Shown here piece by piece: positions 7,158-10,096 of a DNA stretch of 10,096 nucleotides. The DNA comes from Lachnospiraceae bacterium. Lineage in GTDB: Bacteria; Bacillota; Clostridia; Lachnospirales; Lachnospiraceae. Position 1 is the stretch's first letter. Each line of letters starts with the position of its first letter. The stretch spans positions 1-10,096 of the forward strand of contig JAFRCB010000006.1 of NCBI GenBank assembly GCA_017404585.1. Reading direction: 5' to 3'. The notes below the pieces were generated by a model. That model did no database searches, was not told the origin of the DNA, and saw only the letters and a program-made list of their open reading frames with translations. The position numbers were made by a program, and so were the translations under genes.

Positions 7158-8201
7158 CTATTCCTCTCCGTCTGAAGTCATCAGGCCTTTTCCCGACCCG
7201 GAATCAGTAACGGGAACGTCCGTACTCTTGTCAGAATCATGCAGTTGCGCCTCCTTCGGCTCATCAAAGTTGAGCCGTTCCTCCTCCACGACCAGAGGTC
7301 GGTCAAGTACGCGGGAGTTAATGGCAAGTATGTACTCACCGAGCAGACCGATAAAGAAGAGCTCGATACCTCCCAGGAAAAATACACCGATTACGAGAGG
7401 AGCGATTCCCGACCGGAACCAGTCCCAGTGAACAAGCTTCAGGATAAAATAAATAATGGACACGAGGAACGACAGACCACCGATCAGGAACCCCATGAAG
7501 GTGGCAAGGCGCATGACAACTTTAGAGTAGGCTGTAATGCCGATCATCGCGAAATCGTAAAGCTTGTAGAAATTATTCTTGCTCTTCCCGGCTCTCCGCT
7601 GCGGGCGCTCATATGGGACGATCTTATAGTCGTAAGCGAACTCGGCGACCATGCCGCGGAAATACGGTGTCGGGTCATGAATACTGCGGACAATATCTAC
7701 GAACATCCGGTCATACAGGCCAAAGCCGGTAAAATTTTCAATATGACCGATGTCCGTGATTTTCCGCAGGATTTTGTAATACTGGCGGCGGATGAATGCC
7801 ATCAGGAAGCCTTCGTCAGTCTTATCTTTCACAGCAATGACAATCTTGTTGCCCTGCTCCCACTCATGAACAAGCGTTGGAATCAGTGCCGGCGGATCCT
7901 GGAAATCAGCGTTCAGTCTCACGACACAGTCACCGTAAGCCTGCTTAAATCCATGGACCGGAGACCGCATCTGCCCGAAATTGCGGGCATTAAAAATTGC
8001 CTTAATTTTTTTGTTCTCGCTGCACATCTCACGCAGAATCGCCCGGGTCCTGTCCGTCGAGTGATTATCGATATACATGATCTCGTAATCGTACTCCGGA
8101 AGCTCGCGATCCATGATATCAATGATTGCCTGAGCGAGAGGTCTTACATTTTCTTCTTCATTATATGTCGGTACAACGACCGATATGAGTTTTTTAGCCA
8201 T
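7158..8201 (-). CDS. GtrB/DPM1-like family 2 glycosyltransferase (polyprenyl-phosphate sugar synthase)
   Basis: A 347-residue GT2 enzyme that should transfer a sugar from a nucleotide donor to undecaprenyl phosphate on the cytoplasmic face. The N-terminal GT-A domain opens with VVVPTYNEEENV (8-19), then YIDNHSTDRT (43-52), RNFGQ (73-77) and the catalytic/metal stretch LNADFQDPP (96-104). The substrate-arm segment RRAGKSKN (202-209) corresponds to the family's R-x-x-G-x-S-K. Two membrane helices follow at about 229-253 and 265-291, the GtrB/CsbB topology. Residues about 304-347 form an acidic, low-complexity tail longer than usual. The first Asp of the DxD motif is Asn (N97-A-D99) and the second Asp of the VDD motif is Asn46. 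I believe such changes occur in sister subfamilies. The start codon lies inside the last codons of the SDR gene (8-base overlap, ATGGCTAA), which indicates translational coupling. The transferred sugar is unknown; the operon suggests a modified one. Confidence 0.9.
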   Translation of the reverse strand: MAKKLISVVVPTYNEEENVRPLAQAIIDIMDRELPEYDYEIMYIDNHSTDRTRAILREMCSENKKIKAIFNARNFGQMRSPVHGFKQAYGDCVVRLNADFQDPPALIPTLVHEWEQGNKIVIAVKDKTDEGFLMAFIRRQYYKILRKITDIGHIENFTGFGLYDRMFVDIVRSIHDPTPYFRGMVAEFAYDYKIVPYERPQRRAGKSKNNFYKLYDFAMIGITAYSKVVMRLATFMGFLIGGLSFLVSIIYFILKLVHWDWFRSGIAPLVIGVFFLGGIELFFIGLLGEYILAINSRVLDRPLVVEEERLNFDEPKEAQLHDSDKSTDVPVTDSGSGKGLMTSDGEE

Positions 8202-9117
8202 GCTGTTTCCTCATGAATTCTACAGTTTCCCTGATACCGTCCCGGAACGAAGTTTCCGGGCGGAACCCTGTATCCCGGGTAAGATTTTCGATATCAGCAC
8301 ACAGATTCCTGACCGGTCTGTCTTTCGGGTAAGGAATATCGCCTATACCGTCCGGCTGAACGCCGCACGCTTCCGCCATCTCCTCGATGAACAGACGAAG
8401 CGGTCTGCTCTCCCCACTGCCTATACAGTAGATCGAGCCGGGAACCCCCTTCTCTCCCATCAGATAGAAAGCCCTTCCGGCGTCCCGACTGAAGAGATAG
8501 TCCCACCTGTGAATGGCGGGCGTAAAGTGCGTCGCCTCTCCCGCCAGCATTTTCCTCACAGAATCAGAGATCATCGATGTGGGCTTATCATTGATTCCGT
8601 AGGTGCTGAAGATTCTCGGCCATATCCACTCCATTCCGATCTCACTGCAAAGCATCTTTGTCATCAGACAAGCTGAAAGCTTTGCCGCTCCGTACGGATT
8701 GATCGGCTCCGTTCTCGTATCCGGACCTATAACATCCAGATCTTTCGGACCGTACTCTGCCTGTGAGCCGGCGCCGATAAATCGTCTGCAGCCTGTCTTT
8801 TCGGCTGCCCGCACTGCTTTCAGAGAATACAGAATATTGTCGGCCTGCAGCTCACAGCTGGCATTCCGAAGGGCACCTGTGTGCCCCCATGCGATATGAT
8901 AAAATGTATCGCACTCTTCAGGTATGGCGTCCGGAAGTGCATCGATATTTTCAAGAGATCCCTCCACGAGAATGAGATTCTCGTGTTCCGGCAGTCTTGC
9001 GATTTTGGGTGACCCGGATCGAACAACGGCATAAACACGGACGCCATTGGCCAGACATTCCCTGACCAGCGCTGATCCGATCATGCTGGTCGAACCGGTG
9101 ATTACAGCTTTTTTCAT
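8194..9117 (-). CDS. Extended SDR: NAD-dependent sugar epimerase/dehydratase/reductase
   Basis: A 307-residue cytosolic nucleotide-sugar enzyme. The N-terminal Rossmann motif is TGSTSMIG (7-14), in which the middle Gly of GxxGxxG is Ser. The conserved triad is present: Ser118 in GAGSQAEYG, Tyr142 and Lys146 in PYGAAK. The RDAGRAF segment (211-217) and a substrate-binding C-terminal domain with the GxxRPLR region are as expected for extended SDRs such as GalE, RmlD and the RfbJ-type CDP-sugar reductases. AGGAG lies five bases upstream of the ATG (complement of 9118-9127). The gene starts 11 bases after the ThDP-enzyme stop and overlaps the next gene by 8 bases. Next to a ThDP enzyme it may reduce or epimerise that enzyme's product, as YerF is reported to do after YerE in yersiniose formation. 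The exact reaction cannot be read from the sequence. Confidence 0.85.
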   Translation of the reverse strand: MKKAVITGSTSMIGSALVRECLANGVRVYAVVRSGSPKIARLPEHENLILVEGSLENIDALPDAIPEECDTFYHIAWGHTGALRNASCELQADNILYSLKAVRAAEKTGCRRFIGAGSQAEYGPKDLDVIGPDTRTEPINPYGAAKLSACLMTKMLCSEIGMEWIWPRIFSTYGINDKPTSMISDSVRKMLAGEATHFTPAIHRWDYLFSRDAGRAFYLMGEKGVPGSIYCIGSGESRPLRLFIEEMAEACGVQPDGIGDIPYPKDRPVRNLCADIENLTRDTGFRPETSFRDGIRETVEFMRKQHG

Positions 9118-9128
9118 AAATACTCCTG

Positions 9129-10096
9129 TTATGATTCCGGGCCTTTGTATTCCGGAATGAACATATTTTCCGCAAATTCCTCTCTGTCAAGGAACGGGAA
9201 CATATCCTCCAGAGAAGCTGAGACCATACTGCCGTCAGGGAGTTTTCTCGACGAGAGTTTGGGCTCTGTTTTCTGTTTCTTTGTCACATAGATCTGGCAG
9301 ACGCCGGAACCGTCGGAGGACAGGAACTCACTCATTTTTTCTCTGAGAAGGCTGCTGTCCCTGACCTCAGTGTAAGTAAATCCGAAAGCCGGAACAAGTG
9401 CGGAAAGATCCGGGAAGCTCAGATCTCCGCTCTCTGTTCCCACGCCCACAAGACTCGTATTGAAGAAGCCCTGCTGGGTCTGGCGAACGGAATGATAGCC
9501 TTCGTTATTTACGACAAAAAGCTTGAACGGGATTTTATTGTGTTTAAGTGTCTGGAATTCCTGCAGATTCATCATCAGAGAACCTTCTCCGGTCACAGCA
9601 ACGACCGGTCTGTCCGTCGCTCTTGCAGCCCCGATCACTGCGGGAAGATCGAACCCCATAGCCGCAGTGTTCGGATTCGTGATAAATCGCTGGCCTTTCT
9701 TGATCCGGAAAATCTGACTTCCGACAACACGGCTCGTGCCGACGCTGACGCAGATGATCTGTTCTTCCGGAAGAAGATCCGAAAGCACACTGTAGAACGC
9801 GTAAATATTGCTTCTTCCGGCTTCCGCTGTCTCAAAATGCTTCTCAGTGACTGCAGGGTACTTGTATTTCCATGCAAGACACTGCTCTCTCCACGCATCC
9901 CCTTTGAAAAGAGGATTCTCACGCGTAGCTCCGCGCTCTCTGGATCCGCGTATCAGAGCCTCAATAAAATCTTTGGCATCGCCTACGACCGGAAGGTCTA
10001 CTTTGAGGTCAGGTTTCATGACCTCGTTCACATCGACGTCGCAGAGAATCTTGTAGGCGCATCTGGCCCAGGCGTCTGTGTTGAATCCGGTCTGCA
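9129..10096 (-). CDS. ThDP-dependent acetolactate-synthase-like enzyme, C-terminal 321 residues (5' end outside window)
   Basis: The frame stays open to the window edge: codons before the GTG at 10031 read QTGFNTDAWA and then KILCDVD, the usual central-domain sequence of this superfamily, so 10031 is not the start. The visible part covers the end of the central domain and the whole ThDP-binding domain. NTAAMGFDLPAVIGAA (141-156 of the fragment) matches the MGFxLPAAIGA segment of acetohydroxyacid synthases. The ThDP/Mg motif is GEGS (169-172) with NNEGY (196-200) about 27 residues later; the family normally has GDG. A short polar C-terminal extension follows. Being first of the four visible operon genes, with a nucleotide-sugar SDR next, it is less likely a housekeeping IlvB and more likely a sugar-modifying carboligase like YerE or a related decarboxylase. 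That assignment is inference. An ordinary acetolactate synthase paralogue remains possible. Confidence 0.85.
   Translation of the reverse strand, partial: QTGFNTDAWARCAYKILCDVDVNEVMKPDLKVDLPVVGDAKDFIEALIRGSRERGATRENPLFKGDAWREQCLAWKYKYPAVTEKHFETAEAGRSNIYAFYSVLSDLLPEEQIICVSVGTSRVVGSQIFRIKKGQRFITNPNTAAMGFDLPAVIGAARATDRPVVAVTGEGSLMMNLQEFQTLKHNKIPFKLFVVNNEGYHSVRQTQQGFFNTSLVGVGTESGDLSFPDLSALVPAFGFTYTEVRDSSLLREKMSEFLSSDGSGVCQIYVTKKQKTEPKLSSRKLPDGSMVSASLEDMFPFLDREEFAENMFIPEYKGPES

Noticed and set aside
7239..8216. A 325-codon plus-strand open frame across the GtrB-like gene
   Set aside because: It lies wholly antisense to a gene with clear GT2 motifs, shows no recognisable domain, and is best explained as a codon-bias shadow.
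10029..10031. GTG at 10031 as the start of the ThDP enzyme
   Set aside because: The frame continues to the window edge with sequence typical of the family's central domain, so the gene is truncated by the window.
1..10096. CRISPR arrays, tRNA or rRNA genes, complete insertion sequences
   Set aside because: No regularly spaced repeat array, cloverleaf, rRNA-like stretch or transposase was seen on either strand.

Overview
This looks like chromosomal DNA of a Gram-positive, probably Clostridia-type (possibly Lachnospiraceae-like) Firmicute of middling G+C. The grounds are strong AGGAG/AGGAGG ribosome binding sites, a YfhO-family membrane protein and a GtrB/CsbB-type polyprenyl-phosphate glycosyltransferase. 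This is inference from gene content; no rRNA or other taxonomic marker is present. The theme is surface glycan biosynthesis: nucleotide-sugar enzymes, one lipid-carrier glycosyltransferase and two large polytopic membrane proteins.

Plus-strand half (1-5029). The window opens in the C-terminal end of an ATP-grasp ligase (1-567). A 376-base gene-free stretch follows (568-943) with two 43-base direct repeats exactly 210 bases apart, an imperfect inverted repeat between them, and a possible promoter. Next is a full-length, very clear WecE-type dTDP-4-amino-4,6-dideoxygalactose transaminase (944-2074). A 198-base spacer rich in hairpins (2075-2272) separates it from a 918-residue YfhO-family protein (2273-5029) with about a dozen membrane segments and a large extracytoplasmic C-terminal part.

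Junction (5030-5134). A long stem-loop with A/T tracts on both sides (5050-5106) is a good bidirectional terminator between the two convergent transcription units.

Minus-strand half (5135-10096), read from right to left: a ThDP-dependent, acetolactate-synthase-like enzyme cut by the window end; an extended SDR (NAD-dependent epimerase/reductase); a GtrB/DPM1-like family 2 glycosyltransferase with two C-terminal membrane helices; and an unrecognised 651-residue polytopic membrane protein. Gaps are 11 bases, then an 8-base overlap, then 67 bases, so this is very probably one operon.

Working model (inference): the ThDP enzyme and SDR build an unusual, perhaps branched-chain, nucleotide sugar. 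The GtrB-like enzyme loads a sugar onto undecaprenyl phosphate on the cytoplasmic face. One or both polytopic proteins act as GT-C-type transferases outside the membrane. WecE supplies dTDP-Fuc4N for the same or a neighbouring glycan. The least explained items are the 651-residue membrane protein, the structured spacer at 2116-2255 and the repeat cluster at 578-830.
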